NCBI GenBank assembly: GCA_010356995.1
Contig: ML996692.1
Location: 1,065,933-1,129,932, forward strand
Origin: Trichodelitschia bisporula
Taxonomy: Eukaryota > Ascomycota > Dothideomycetes > Phaeotrichales > Phaeotrichaceae
DNA: 64,000 nucleotides
Direction: 5' to 3'
This document shows positions 1-14,920 of this stretch, in pieces. Made by a program: the position numbers and the translations under genes. Below the pieces are notes generated by a model. The model saw only the letters and a program-made list of their open reading frames with translations. It had not been told where the DNA came from and did no database searches. Within the stretch, counting starts at the first letter, position 1; each line of letters begins with the position of its first letter.

Positions 1-1409
1 CCTGACGTCGAACAGTCTCAAATTCACCCCCAAGGGCGGATCCGTTGTCGTCAAGATTCGCTGTACAGGAGAGACTGACCCCTCAGTCAGCCGCAAGGGC
101 TCAATGCTCTCGCGCAGCAACCACTCTGGCCGCAACTCGCGCAACCGAATCTACAGCAACAGCAGCGAGACGTCGGAGGCGCCGTCAGCGTCACGTCTCG
201 CTCCCGTCGTCGCTACCGCCAACGAAATCAACGCGCTCGAGCGTCCGGCCGGCTTGTCAGGCTCGGCGGCGGCGACAACCCGGGCTGCGTCCCCACCCGT
301 CGGTGCACGCGAACTAATGTTCGAGTGGGAGGTGCAGGATACGGGTCCCGGCGTGCCGGCCTCGTTACAGGAGAAAGTCTTCGAACCCTTCTTCCAGGGT
401 GATATGGCGCTGAGCAAGAAATATAGCGGCACGGGCTTGGGACTGAGCATCTGCGCGCAGCTCGCGAAGTTGATGGGCGGGGATATTCGCCTCCAGAGTG
501 ACGAGGGACAGGGCAGCGTGTTTACGATGCGCATTCCGCTGAAGCAGATCGGTAGCCGTGCGGATAGCACGGCCAGCTCAATTAGCGGTGCGAGGCTTAG
601 TCGAGATAGCTTCTCCGATTCGGAACGGCCGGACGACGTCAGTCCCGTGCGGCCGAACCCGAGTAAGGCCGCTGCATCATCAACGCCGAGCTTCTTCGAT
701 GCGGGGACCGAGCCGCGACTCGTTGGCTATTCAGTGCCCTTTTTTACCACAACGTCGTCACCATCGGCGGAGCCATCTGAAGGAGAGAAGGCGGCGCAGC
801 AAGCAGCGGATGATGCGGAAGCGGCGGACGGGCGGGCGTTGAAGATCTTGGTCGCCGAGGACAATAAGATGAACCAAGTGGTGGTGTGTCGGATGCTAAA
901 GCTGGAGAAGATCTATGACGTCAAAGTCGCCGAGGGTGAGTTTCGGGTCTTTCCTTTGCGCCTTTGAAACACTGCTAACAACCACAGACGGCGCCCGGGC
1001 TCTGGAAATGGTCAAAGACAGCATGGCCACCCACAACGAGTACGACCTGATCTTCATGGACGTCCAAATGCCCAACATGGACGGGCTAGAAGCCACGCGG
1101 CTCATCCGCACCGCCGGCTTCCGCGGACCCATCGTCGCGCTCTCCGCTTACTCCGACGACACCAATGTCAAGGGATGCCACGACGCCGGCATGGACGACT
1201 TCGTCTCCAAACCAATTCAACTTGCGCGGCTCAAGCTCGTGCTCAAGACTTTCTGCTCGCAGGAGTACGAGGCGAATCGCGTGTCTGCCGGCGGCGTAAC
1301 CACACCGCCTGCCACGACACCGGCGGCCGCGGGCGGTGATGGGACGAGTAGTCCGAGGAGACGCACGATGAGCGGCCCTGGAAGTCCTGGAATATCGCCG
1401 CTGAGCTAG
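1..1409 (+). CDS. sln1: Sln1/TcsB-type hybrid histidine kinase, 3' part
   Basis: The gene enters from the left edge; the open frame is readable from base 2, so the start and the sensor and dimerisation domains lie outside. Visible in order: the N-box end (SNSLKFTPKGG), a Ser/Arg-rich insert, the G1 box DTGPG, the F box FEPFFQG and the G2 box GTGLGLS of an HATPase_c domain. A Ser/Pro-rich linker of about 120 residues follows, then a receiver domain. An intron at 936-987 splits the receiver and joins VAE to DGARALEM. The receiver shows the acidic pair (VAEDN), the phospho-acceptor Asp in FMDVQMPNMDG and the Lys of SKPI. In the family this membrane sensor autophosphorylates on His, passes phosphate to its own receiver Asp, then to Ypd1 and Ssk1, controlling the Hog1 cascade. 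The Arg/Ser insert after the N-box resembles fungal group VI kinases. Class assignment is from memory of the family. Confidence 0.9.
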
Positions 1410-3207
1410 GGGACTCGTAAAGAGAGGAGGTTCTTTACGTTTTTCGGGATACCCTGGCGTTTTTCTTTTTTTTTTGGCGGTTGAAGCGATATTTGTGTGA
1501 GTAACCGAGCGTTGTACATACCTGCATACTGAGCGTTTTTTGCCGGAGGAAGGGCTGATGGGACTGGAAATGGAAAGGGAGATGGTCAGCATACGCACGT
1601 GGGGGTTTTTTCTTTTAAAGGGTTATTCTTGTCTGGCGCTTGGGAGGAGGGGTTGTTGCTCCACGGAGGCTGTTTTTCACAGGCCAATCTTTTTTTTTTG
1701 CATCGTTTACCTTCACGCACACAAAATGGGAGGGGGTTTTTTTTTTAATTAGTCGGTAAACGACGGCGGGGATTTTTGGGTTCGGCGTCTCGGCGGGGCG
1801 ATGGGGGGATTCCGCCTGCTTTGCTTTTCCTTACTGTGGAGAGGGAGGGGGTGGGGTGGGGATGCTGCCGTTGTGTACATGGACGATGTGAGGGGAGGGG
1901 GAGGGGGAGGGGGAGTAATAGGTGGTGATGGAGTTGATGAAAAGTTAGGAGTGGGGTGGGAGCGGGTGCCCCCGAGAAGGGTGTATAGTACGATATGCAT
2001 GCTGCTCCTCGCTCGAGCTGCTGTTCGAACGGGGTAGATCGAGGACATGTTTGTCGTGATTTTGATAACGTGCTAGTTCTAGCTCCCAGCCGGATATCCT
2101 TCAGGGCCATCGGCTAGTGAAGATACGCATAGCGCTTGAATATCACGATGACATGATACCCGAGCGGCCGAAAAGCACCACGCCCCCGAAGTCCGAGTCC
2201 AGGTGTGTATGACTTTTATAGAACAATCCGCCCACCCAACCTCCCGCAGTGAGCCCATTCCATCCGATTCATCAAACACTACATCGTCAGAACACCACAC
2301 CACGCCACGCCACGACAACCAGGGACAGTTCAGAGTTCAGGGGGTAGGTAGGTAGGTAGGTAGGATAGCGGCTGTACAGGGGGCGGAGGTCGGGCCGGTT
2401 AGACGCCAATGCAAGAGCTGCGAGCCGGTAACTCGACAAGAAAGGCGATAGCCGACAGTCAGATCCAGAGTCCAAGGCCGAAAAACCTGGATGCTTGAAT
2501 CCACCCAAACGCCCGACCCAGAACCACAACCTCACAACCCCCCCCCTAAACCCTCCCATCACTCAAACGAACCTCACCATCGCCGCCACTCCATCTCCAC
2601 AAAGGAAACAAATCCCTAGCCCAGAACACCTAGTAAGGCCCATTTGCCCCGCGAAAAAAAAAGCAACATTAAGGACTTTCGAAAAAAAGGCGGGGAAAAC
2701 GTCGGGACCCAAACGCCGCAAAAACGCCGCCGATTTAATGCTTGCTAGTCGTTAAGGTATTTCCGCCGCCCTTGTCCCGCGCCCTTCCCTGCTCCATATC
2801 AACCCTTCCGGCGGAAAATGTGCATGTCGTCAAAAAGCGCTGAAAAAAAAACGAAGAATCGATGATTTGCGTGACCTGCGTGCTGTTGCGGTGTGTGGGG
2901 GATGGTGAACTGGGGAAACACGTGTTATGGATAGGCGAACATGTGGGGTAGGGAATTTGTGTCGGCAAGTGTGTGTGGTCGAATTCCCCATCACCGATCC
3001 CCAAATCAACCGAGTCCGCAGGCGAAAAGAAATGCAAGAGTGAGTGTCGTAAATTAGGAACCGGGTATGCGCTGGTAGCCAGGAGGGGTCGCGAGATCGG
3101 GTAGTAGGGTATGAGGGTATTTGAAAATCGTGTCAACATGTCTGGAAACTTGGGGTAGTAGGAGAGCGGCTCGGAACGCAGATGGAGACGACAGGCGTAA
3201 GCTGTCA
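1410..3207. other. Intergenic, tail-to-tail between sln1 and G-alpha
   Basis: No gene recognised. It must hold the 3' ends of two convergent transcripts. Seen directly: T-runs near 1466-1476 and 1690-1699, a purine-rich G tract at 1888-1915, a GTAG tandem repeat at 2342-2365, and several A-runs near 2656-2700. Short open frames on both strands are low-complexity and overlap one another. Confidence 0.6.
2342..2365. repeat. GGTA microsatellite
   Basis: Five to six consecutive copies of the tetranucleotide GGTA in intergenic DNA downstream of sln1. Confidence 0.85.
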
Positions 3208-4509
3208 CTAGAGGATGCCAGAGTCTTTCAGCGCATTCTGAAGGATCGTTTCCTTTACTGCTGCAAAGACGAGTCGAATATTCGAAGTATCCGTGGCTTG
3301 GGTAAGACTACTTTGGTTAGCTGCATTCTCAGCAAGTGGTGAAATAACATACTGAGGATAGAGGTTCAAATGAGCCCGGTTCACCTGGTTGAAGCGCCAG
3401 AGCAGGTATTTCGCAGCACGGTTGACATCGTTACCACCAGAGTAGTCCGGAAAGTAGTTGCTTAACGGTGACCGCGCAAGCTTTGATTTGAAGAGATCAA
3501 CCTTGTTCAGGAACAAGATGATACTTGTCCGCATGAACCACCGTGAGTTCACCACCGAGTCGAACAGGACTAAGCTCTCCATCATGCGGTTCTGATTGGT
3601 CAATTAGCGTGCTGATCATTGCCCTCCCAGCGGTGACGTACCTGACTGCTCTCTTCCAAGAGAACTTGATCGTACTCACTCAGAGCGACACAGAAGATGA
3701 TAGACGTCACATTCTCGAAACAGTGTATCCATTTCTTGCGCTCGCTTCGTTGGCCTCCAACGTCAAACATGCTATGTGTTGTCAGAGTTGCCTTCAACCA
3801 TGAAAACGTGATGACATACTGGATACTCAGCTGGCCCATGGTAAAGCGCGTCTCGTAGATACCGGTAGTCTTGGTACGCGCACGCAGGACGTCCGCTTCC
3901 TGTGGCGTGTAATCTGGGGATGCGATGCGACCAACCTCTTCAAAGAAGCTGTGCGGGTTAGCGAAGCGGCGACCGCAAGTGAGCCTACGTACTATGGTGC
4001 AGAATCCATCAGGTAGAACTCGCTTGACCGCTCCAACACCTTGGGAATAACGGGATCGCGCCATACCGAGCTGACCGCCTGGCCCACGCGCATATCCAAA
4101 GGCTTCTCCGGATCAGGGTCCACCGAGTAGTCCATGAGGTAATCACAGTATTCGTTGTTGATCTCACGCTCAGGTTCCATTTCAAACTGGCGCATCGCAC
4201 CGATGAGGGCCTTTGCGCAATCGATGACGTTCTTGTATATGGTCAGGCGGTACATCTGGAGCTCTTCCGTTGAGTAGCCGTTCTGATGGATGATCTTCAT
4301 CTGCTTGACAATCGTAGACTTGCCGCTCTCACCAGACCCTGCGCACATGTTAGCGGCTGATGCAGGTACCCGTAGATATCCATACCTAGCAGCAAGATCT
4401 TGCACTCTCTTCGGAAGCGTCGTGAGTCCTCCTCCAGCCTCTTATCTATCGCCTGGCTGCGCTTCTTCTGTTCAACATCCTCATGGTTGGTGCTCATGCA
4501 AGCGCCCAT
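3208..4509 (-). CDS. gna-3: Heterotrimeric G protein alpha subunit, group III
   Basis: Six exons: 4509-4386, 4338-3993, 3948-3820, 3771-3642, 3591-3353, 3307-3208; introns 44-50 bp. Spliced product 355 aa, the normal G-alpha length. It begins MGAC, giving Gly2 for myristoylation and Cys4 for palmitoylation. The P-loop GSGESGKS is at residues 42-49 and is split by intron 1. Switch [10 protein letters not shown], switch [10 protein letters not shown], the base-contact motif NKVD and TQATDT follow, and it ends KDSGIL. N- and C-termini match group III fungal G-alphas (Neurospora GNA-3, Aspergillus GanB), which bind GTP at the plasma membrane and activate adenylate cyclase in nutrient sensing and conidiation. 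All catalytic residues are intact. Group assignment is by remembered similarity; membership of the G-alpha family is certain. Confidence 0.95.
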
Positions 4510-7500
4510 TTTGCGTCGAAGTTATACCGAGCCGAGCTCAGCGACGTCAGGTGTGAGGTTGGGGCAGCTCCGACGGTTAGCGACGGTCGCAGTGGCGAGG
4601 ATCGAGCGGTTGGGCGCAGCGGCCACAGCTGCAGGGACGCAGCAGGGCCGGAATAAATTCAAGAAGGAACAGTGCCAGAAGTGGACCCAATAGAAGACAA
4701 AGGGGTCTTCGAGGTTCGATGGTTGCGTATTGGGTGTGTTTTATTTGGGGTTGGAAAAAAGGTGTTGGTGTTCAAAGGTGTAGAAGGTGGAGGGGTGTTG
4801 GTGGAGGTGCTCTAGAGAAGGCGGTCGAGCTCAGCCCCAGGGAACCGTGGCTGTATCCAGCAAGCACCAAGAAGTAAGGGCACAACCAACACAAGAGGAG
4901 ATGGGACGATATGTTTTGTCTGAAGCGGGAAAGGTTGAATTGCCGTCGAGTGGGGTGGTGGGTGATGTGCGCGCGCGACGTCAACAAAGGGGGACCTTGG
5001 AGGAGGGGAAGAGAGTCGCCGGATTTGACGTTGTTGCGTTGTTGGGAGAGCCGCAATCGTGTGATGCGCGAGACCTCAAGCAGTTCAAAGGCCAGACAGC
5101 AGTGCCTGAGGGAAGCAAAGGGAAGCCGACCCTCTCAACACAAGTGTGGAGAGACGAGAGCGAAAGACAAGAGAGAGAGCGGTTGGGGCCACCCAAGCTG
5201 GTTTCGTCCAGTGTCTGTGCACTCACAACTCACGGCCTTGCGAGTCGCGACAGCTGCAATAATCCTTGGGGATGATCGTCCGAGCACGAAGACCAAAGCC
5301 GAGCGTATGCGTTTGCTTGTGTGTGTGCGCGCTAAGTAGTCTGTCTCTGTCCGCGTCTTTTCGCCGTGTGTTCTGCGGGTGTCTCTCCGTATCTCTCGAG
5401 CTCTTTTCCCTCTATAGCTGACGTGGGCGGGACGGTGCGCGCTGCGCGAAGATGAGTTGCCTTCCGGGTCCGGGTCCGGCGCGGAGCGGCAATGCAGTCT
5501 TGGGACCAACAAGCGATCAGGCACTTATTTGATGAAGACAGAGAACGAAGGGAGAAGGGAGTAAGGGAGTGTCGCGCGCGCCTTGGGATAGCCGATGGAA
5601 AAATTAGAGGATCACGCAGACGACGATTGATGAGGTTGATGGAGGTCGGGTGTGGGCGATGGGAGAGTTTCTCTCAACTCCAGTCCGAGCGGGATGATGA
5701 TCGGAGGTGGAGGCGGAGGCGGCGTTCCCAAGTGTAGCGGATTGCGGAGGAAGCAAAGGCGCAAAAAGGGCCACTGGGGCCAAATGGGGTGACTGGGGTG
5801 CGATGGCGGGTGGACCGTGGACTTTGTGGAGGGGAAGGGGAGCTAGGGGGAAGAGAGAGTGAGAGTCTGTGTGTGTGAGTGAGAGGCCAACGTGGGAACT
5901 CAGTGGGAGAACTTTAGGGAACTTTGCGGGCCACGACAGCCACACACTACAGTTACCCCAATTAATCCTCCCAAGGCGGAATGATGGGCCGGACGTGAGC
6001 GTCAAGAGGCGTTCGTCGCTCAAATGGACATGGACAATCAGACGCCGAGAGACGAAACAAACGCGCGATGCATTTTGATGAAATGCAAGAATGAGGCTAC
6101 AGTCGCCTGTTGTATACATGTATACGGATACTGAGTAAACAATAGTTCTATCCTACGGTACTGGTCTACATCTTACTTCTACCTCCTTCTGCAGCGCGTC
6201 TCCCCCTCCTCTCCACGGTTGATGGGGGTCTGGAACAGGATTGTCCGGCTGCAGAGAAATGGGCTTTACGGGCCTGTTGCCGCCTTTGCAAGCCTTTTAC
6301 GAGCTGAATGGGACCTGCTGCCGTTGGAGCTTGTGACGGTTGAATCGTAGCAGCAGCAGTAGCTCGAACTATAAGGCCAACCCAAGATTGAATACCTTTT
6401 ATTCCACTCTCTAGCCCAGAATCCAGAGCAGACAGTTTGAAGCCGAACACACACCCTTCATTATGCCACGTTCTGCAGGCATTTACATATTGCTTGCAAT
6501 TATATTCCAAACAGCGCATTTGCTCTGCTGCATCCCCGGCTAGGCAGCTCCGCATGGGGGAGCAGTGCGAGGTCCGGAGTAGCTCGATGCGCTAGGACGA
6601 GATGGTCTGAAGGCTGGAGTTCAAGCGCGCAACAGCTCAACGCGCCCCGCCAACTTGGCGGTGATAGAGTCGTTCAACCAAGGGAACCATCCTCCTCCCT
6701 AGTACAGTACGTAAGAACGGCTTCTGGCCCATCCTATCTTACCGACTTGCGGACGAAGAATGCGTTGTTGACTTGACGCCCACGTCAAAGCAAATCACGG
6801 ACTATGCTCATACAGTACATCGATCCAATCGCGGGGGACCTACTTGCACGCGTCAAGTTTCCAGCGCCGCCTGAAACAATAGCTGCCGAAGCGACATCCG
6901 CCCCCCCTCCCCATCTGCATCGAACTGCAGTTCAGAATGGAATGCTGAACGTACCGCCTATAGCACGCGAGGGCCGGCCGACGGAATCCGTCCCCAGGTC
7001 GACGGTCGTGGTTGACCGCACCCGGATGTCTCAAACGGTGGTTCCGCAGGTCATCCCTTGCGGCAACGGCACCACCGAGCTTGGAGTTCAACGTTTAAAC
7101 ATTGGATGGCTCCCTACTACTACGTACAGGTAGTTCCCATAGTTGATACCCGCGCGCCGCTCTTTGTTCCTCACTGGCCCAACGACGCCCAATCCGGATC
7201 CTCCGAACAAGGGTTGAACCTAACCGTAGCGTGGCAGCCCGCCGCGGCCGGTGCACAGTCTCGTTTTAAAGCCTATCTTGCTGTCCAAGCTTCGCTCACC
7301 GAACATATTAGGTGAAATTCCTCCTGACGTCGTCTGGAATTTGAGATCCCTTCTGAACCAGGGATTCGGATTGTGGGGAAGTGGATAAAAGACCGCTAAG
7401 CCGCCTACCGTACTGTAACCCTCGGAAGGCAAGATCCATCTTCCATCTCGGGTTGCGCGCCGCGGCCTGGCATATCATTTCCTGCCTCGGAAAGGATTCT

Positions 7501-9960
7501 ATTGTTGAGTCCTCCTGCTGCGGACCCACAGTGGTATTCTCCACAATCCTCTGCCCAATTTATGCCACGAGGTCGGAGATTCCCGCAAAGCGTGGCCTTG
7601 GGTCATGATGAGCGTCGCACATTCGGTCGTGCGCACTCGCTTGCAGCTGGTTGGCGCTCGCCTCTTTGACAGCTGCAATAATAGCGGTCGCAAATCCAAA
7701 GGCATGCTTAATCGGGAGTTCGGTATTCAGTTGTCGCTGCCGTGCAGACCGCAAATATGCCAGCATCCGCAGACCCGCTGCTTGCATATTGCACTAGATC
7801 TGATGGGGAAATATGGACCCCTCTTTTTAGCCTCTATTAATTTTCAGGAACCTCGGGGTTTTTCGTTTCGGTCGGGAAGTTTCGTCGAAAGCCATCGCCT
7901 AAACCCCCGATAGGGTTGGGCCGTTGCGGCTGTGGATGGAATGCAGGCAATATTTATCTGCAGCGCAGTTCCGGGTACAGTGCCTTCGCCATGAATCCCA
8001 TCGTCCTGCGGAAATTGGCGGTCAGAGTGAACTTCAGATGCGGGGCAAATGGAGACAATGGCTGCTTCATGCTTGCCATGTATGCCACACACAATACTGC
8101 GATGCGCGCCGCCAAGTGCGATTTATGAACCGGCAAAGTTTCCAATCGGGAACTTCATTATGAACTACCAGGTGCTGAGATGTTCTGAACCCTCATTCGT
8201 TGGCCGAACGAACTGGAAGTGCTCGCTCACATTTTATGTACGCCGATAGGATTTAGGCTGTGGGCTGGACCACGCGCGAGTACGACATGGTGCGTCGGCG
8301 TCTAAGAGCGTGCAGCCACGGGCTGCAACTATGTTGCCCCTCGTGAGGCACAGTCACGAGGGAGGTTATAGGATCCCGGAGACGGCTGACTTGTAGTTTT
8401 GAACTAGCTGCCAGGCATATTTGAGAAAGGCATGCTGATGCTTTCTAAAAAGCGCATATCTTCCACCTAGATCTCGATCGTCAGCATCCGGCGCTGTACG
8501 ATCCGAGACACGTGGGGGACGTTGTGAGGAGCTCCCATGCTGTGTACTTGAAGACCCTTCGTACCGTCAAACGATTGAACACTCAGTAGTGTAGCTCTGT
8601 CTGCCTGCCCACAACATCGGCCGACACTTGCACCTTTGAGACACTTTGGGCCTGCGTCCCGAAGACATGACGACCAATGCCTGTCGTGAAGCAAGCCACT
8701 ACCATTACCTTTTAACCCAATCTGGAGGCACGACATAAAGTGGTAAGGGTGGGGAAAGGGATGAGATGCGGAGAGGGGTAAAAGGGCGACGGGGAGCTGA
8801 GCCCCGAGGGGGTTGGGTAGGTCGTAGGTCACCTCGCAGTGTGCCGAAGCCCACGGGGCACAGGATTACAGGATGGGGTCGTGAGAGAGGAGAGCGGGCA
8901 AAAGAGTGAGAATACCCCGGTACTACGGTAGACGCCTTTTCAGTGAGTGACGGGGAGGGAGAGGGGTGCTTGGGTGAGATGGACAAGTGTTGCATGTGCA
9001 GGTGCAGTGAGCGAAAAAGGGAAGACGATAGAATGGGAAGGTGGGGAGGGGTGGGAGGGGAAGGAGATGAATGACGTACGCCAAGACAAATGCGGGTTGC
9101 AGAGGCAGCGGCGGGTCGAGGCGCGAGGGAGAGGGAGAGGAAATGGGCAAGGAACCAGTAGAATTGGTTAAACTCGCCCTCTGAGAGAAGCCCTTTCCAG
9201 CTTGCCAGCTTGCTTGCTATTCCAGGTTTCCCCACAGGTGCAAAGCAAGTACACACACTCTTCCCATTACCTTGGAGTCCGGCCCTATCCTCAGAGCCCC
9301 GCGACTCTAGAAAAAAGCCACTCCCCCTCTTTGCGTACTACAAGAATCAAGCTCGGCGCAACCCCCATCACTCTTCCCCCCCCACCCCTCGCCTCCCCAC
9401 TTACACTACCCCTCCCCCCAAAAGCCAACCCCCAAACCCTCAACCAAAAAGCACCCCTCCCCAAAAAGAGAACCCCCCCAAACCCCAATCTGATCCACCG
9501 ATCATCACGAAGGGAGATCATCGCCGTTCGGTTTAGTCAACTTCGTTCCTCTCCCGCTCCATAGCTACGTCTCCTGTTCGTCCACTCTCCACCTCGCCGC
9601 CTCTCCCGGATCGATCGGCGACCTATCCGGCATTCCGCTCTCCGCCGTGTACCATCTCATCGACTCCTGTCCGCCATAGTTCAACTACAGCTCGATCCAA
9701 ACCTAACCATCGTCTTGCGAGTACAGCATCATCTCGCTTCTCGGCAGTAACTGTATCGTCCCTTAGCATCCCGCGAAGCGAACGTCTGTCCATCGGACTC
9801 CACTTTGCCACCCATCGCCACTTCCAAACTTGACCGCTTGTCGATTCGAATCGCAGCACAATTGATTCGCAGACCATACTCCACTCTTTGATCGAGTTCT
9901 GAACCATCCTTCGCACGCCGTCACACTCGAACAATACACAGACCCTTCATACCAGGCATA
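4510..9960. other. Long gene-poor stretch between G-alpha and hog1
   Basis: 5.4 kb with no recognised gene. It must contain the G-alpha promoter (right of 4510) and the hog1 promoter and leader (left of 9961). The last 700 bp are pyrimidine-rich on the + strand, with C-runs at 9356-9500, as in many fungal leaders. From about 6.2 to 8.3 kb there are scattered open frames of 60-130 codons on both strands without a recognisable domain. I cannot exclude a small or decayed gene there. Confidence 0.5.
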
Positions 9961-11440
<1,480 letters not shown>

Positions 11441-12114
11441 GCGAGTTTTGATGCTGCCTAACGGGACGGTAGGTATTGCGCGCTAAGGGTTGTTATCGTT
11501 GAAGGTCTTCCTTTCGGGTGTCTGGGTTGGTTGGATGCGTGCCCCGACGCGCCTTTGAGCACACAGGATAGCGTGTGCGGTCAGAATGCCACATATTGTT
11601 CGGCGCTGACTCGGCTGGCGATGGGTCGGGTGGGAGAAAAGGGATATCTCGGGTTTGAGTGGCCTAATCGAGGGAAAGGGGTAGGTCTGTCGTAGCCCCG
11701 TTCTGAAGCTTTCTGCTGTATTAGATTATCGAATGCCCTCATAGCGTGTTGCTTGCCGTACCCGTACTTGTTCCACCACAAACGCACTCATGACTTGAAC
11801 AGCCCGAGCGTTTTGAAGTGTCAGTGTCATCACGTATATCACGAATCAACTGTAAAGTCATCTTTAGCACCCTCTCCTAATTCGTTTCGTGGGTGACTTG
11901 AAGGGCCGCTGGTGTCACCTCACTGCCAACCGGCTATTGACCGGAATGAGAGTAGCGGGGCCCATAGGGCTGAACAACACTTCATCACTGTGCACCCATC
12001 CCACTCGCGACGGCTTCAGGAAATTATTCCACACCCACGATTTTCAATTGCAAAGGTTTAGATTAGTATGGCTTCGCTATTCTTATAGCGAGGACAGAAC
12101 TCTGAAGCTTCATT
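11441..12114. other. Intergenic between hog1 and avl9
   Basis: Head-to-tail spacer of 674 bp holding the hog1 3' end and the avl9 promoter. No gene, repeat or RNA recognised. Confidence 0.6.
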
Positions 12115-14920
12115 ATGGCTCCTGTGCGCGCGCTCTTCAACCCGATTGTCTGTATTGTCGGGTTCCATCATGCCCGGTGAGTCGCCTCCCGCTGTTTGCT
12201 GGTCGAAACGCGAAACACTAACTCCGTTGATAGAGGTCCCGAGGTCGAGACATGGATAGGCGTCGAGGAAGGATCCGATCCCGCCACTGAGAACGAATGG
12301 CCGCTGCTGCCGTTCATGGCGCTGTCGGACGGTGCCCACGCGTATGCAGCCCGCCTCCTCCACCGCCAGCACCACTGGCATTGCGTCCCTCTTCCACATA
12401 CCCACGCGCGATATATGCTCCCGGACGTGAAGCTGACATGGCACGGATAGAGCAACTGAGGACTTCTCCTACTTCACGCTGCGACATGAAGCTGCGGCTG
12501 GACGACCGGCGACGTCATTGTTCGGCATATCTTGCACAAGGCAGCTCGACTCGGTAGAGCTGATCAATCGGCCGGCGGAAGTGACGAGATCGACAGTGCA
12601 GAAAGCGGTGGTGGTCATCTCGGATAGTCCGCAGTTCTTTGGGCAGTTGAAAGAGAAGCTGTCCATCGTGACAAAAGCTTGGTTCGCGCAGAGGTACGGA
12701 TTTGTGAGGGTAGCTGGGGACTTTCCATGGACATTTCTGATAAGGGCAGGGACTTTACCGATTTGGTTATCTTGAAGGTAAGAAAACGGTTGCGGAGTCG
12801 GGACATACATTGATGGTGTACAGGATTTCCAAGAGAGCCTGGTGAAGAGCTTCAAGGACCAAGAGGATGAGAAAGACCAATTCTTCGGTATGTTGTCCTT
12901 AGATGACCTTGATATCGATTAATAGGGAGTAGGTCTTTCCCTCCGGGAGCTGATCCACGAGTTTAAATACCAGACTCTGGTTCTGTTCAAGTGTCTTCTC
13001 CTCCAGCCAAAGGTTCTTGTTCCATCTCGCCCTATCTGAGCCTTCTCTTACTCTATTGCAGATGCTATTCTTCGGCTCGAATTGCGAAAAGCTATGCATG
13101 ATGCAATTTTCACTCATTTCGCTGATCCCCGGCCTCATACGCAACCTCCAGGACTGCGCAGATCCCCAGTTCAACTCGTATGAGGAGAATCTCGTCATGC
13201 CGACCTCTCTGAAGACTAGTGAACGTGCTTCACGTAGGTGTAAAGATCCTCTTCCTCTTTGTATCAACTGACTGTTACAGTCCTGTCCTATGTCGGATTG
13301 CCTCTGCAAATATTTGGAAAAGTTGGTACTCTCATTTCTGACCACTCGCCTACTTACATCTTGCAGGGAAGCCTGTTCGGCCCTTATACACCTTTACAGC
13401 AGTTGGACATGCTGGCGGACCATGACACTAAATCCTATGTGATCGGCTCGACTAACTCCCTCCTGCTCGCTCAAAAGGACCGGTACAGCGACATTTTGAT
13501 CAATGTATGCCAAGTCACTCACGCCGTCTCGCTTCTATGCTGATAAGCCGTAGCTCGACGAAGATATGATCACATTTTCTTCACAGCCCTTGCGCGCGGC
13601 TCTCACGCTCACTGTGCCGGACAGGCGCTGGATCGACTTTCTGACCCAGACCGTCAACGAAACCTGGGATGAAGGTATCGCCCGCTCATCCGCCATACTG
13701 AGACTATCCTCGTATACTAATTGTTTGGTAGCGAACCCAAGCCGCCCAAAGACTCTAGGCTACGCTGGAAGTGAAGAGTTCATCCGCCTGCAGTTCGAAG
13801 AGTACATCCTCGCCCTGATTTCGGCAGTAAAGTATCGCCAGTATGTCGAGACGCACAAGGATGACCCTAAAGCCTTGATTCACGAGATCGGTAGGTTGGC
13901 TTCGGCTCACACCAGCGACTTAGTGTAGACGCTAATGGAAGTAACCCAGAAGGCGACCCTGCGAACGAGTTCGGGGTCGAATGGGTCAAGGCGTGGATGG
14001 CCACCGAAAATTTCCGGATCTTCAATAAATTCACCGGTCAGTCGATCAGCTTGCTTACATAATGACTCAGCACTCATTTCTGTAGATTCCCACATCTTTG
14101 ACATCGTGGAGCCGAATCACCCCTGTTCGGGAGGTCTGACGATTGAGGACGTCCAGCGCAGATTGGCACAGTAAGTTGACCTTCAGTCTGTTACTATAAG
14201 TAACCTAATCGCCTGCCATAGACAAGTCTCAGAGCTTCACCTCGACGAGCGCCTCAACAATAGCCGTGAGGTCATTGGCAAGCACCTCGCTACCAGCCAA
14301 AAGAAGGTGTCTACTGCTTTCAACAATTTGTGGGCTGATATCGAGACAATGCGCGAAGCTCAACGCCAACGAGCCGTGGAACAGCGAGCCGCAGCCGCAG
14401 TTTCAGGGGAGACGAGTTCTACACCGAACGGGCGAGCTTCAGGACAAAATTCTACGCGATGTTTGTTCTCCGCTTCCCATAGGCCTTTTGGCATTTGGCT
14501 AATCACTCCGTTACAGTTTCCCGTGCGCCCGACCTTTCCCAGGCCCAGGCAACAGTTCAAGCAGCGTCTTCGCGTGCCGGAGCTTACCTCTCTTCTTGGG
14601 GTACCTGGGCATCCGAAAAGCGCAAGACAGGCTGGAGTCGAACGGTTAGCACTGGGAGTTCTGCTGGTGGCTCGACCGTTACAAACTCACCCTCGATTTC
14701 CGCGGGCCTGGCTTCGACTGTCGTGGTGGCAGCACCTGCTATACCACCTGCTGTTGACCCAAAAGTTGCGCGTCAGTCTGAGGTGCAAGCGGAGGCGGAG
14801 GCGGAGGCTGAGCTGTTCGACGTAGCCAGTAGTAAGCCTGGAACCAGAGACGGGCCGGACAGCCCTGAAAGGAAGAAACACGATGGTGCTGAACCACCAA
14901 CTGCACACGGCGGATTGTGA
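12115..14920 (+). CDS. avl9: AVL9 late secretory pathway protein
   Basis: Fifteen exons join in frame to 676 aa: 12115-12176, 12234-12341, 12451-12693, 12750-12777, 12824-12887, 12933-13012, 13062-13233, 13281-13321, 13367-13504, 13554-13674, 13732-13890, 13950-14036, 14086-14170, 14222-14460, 14517-14920. The N-terminus reads GFHHARGPEVE, then WPLLPFMALSDGAH, both typical of Avl9. The core contains GLPLQIFGKGSLFGPY and RRWIDFLTQTVNETWDE. The last 130 residues are Ala/Ser-rich and low-complexity. Avl9 belongs to the DENN-related superfamily and acts in exocytic traffic from the Golgi in yeast. Exon 4 is only 28 bp. The acceptor at 12932 was chosen over an upstream AG because only it keeps the frame. 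Confidence 0.92.

Noticed and set aside
8705-9256. 183-codon minus frame
   Set aside because: Ser/Pro-rich translation of pyrimidine-rich leader DNA before hog1; no domain.
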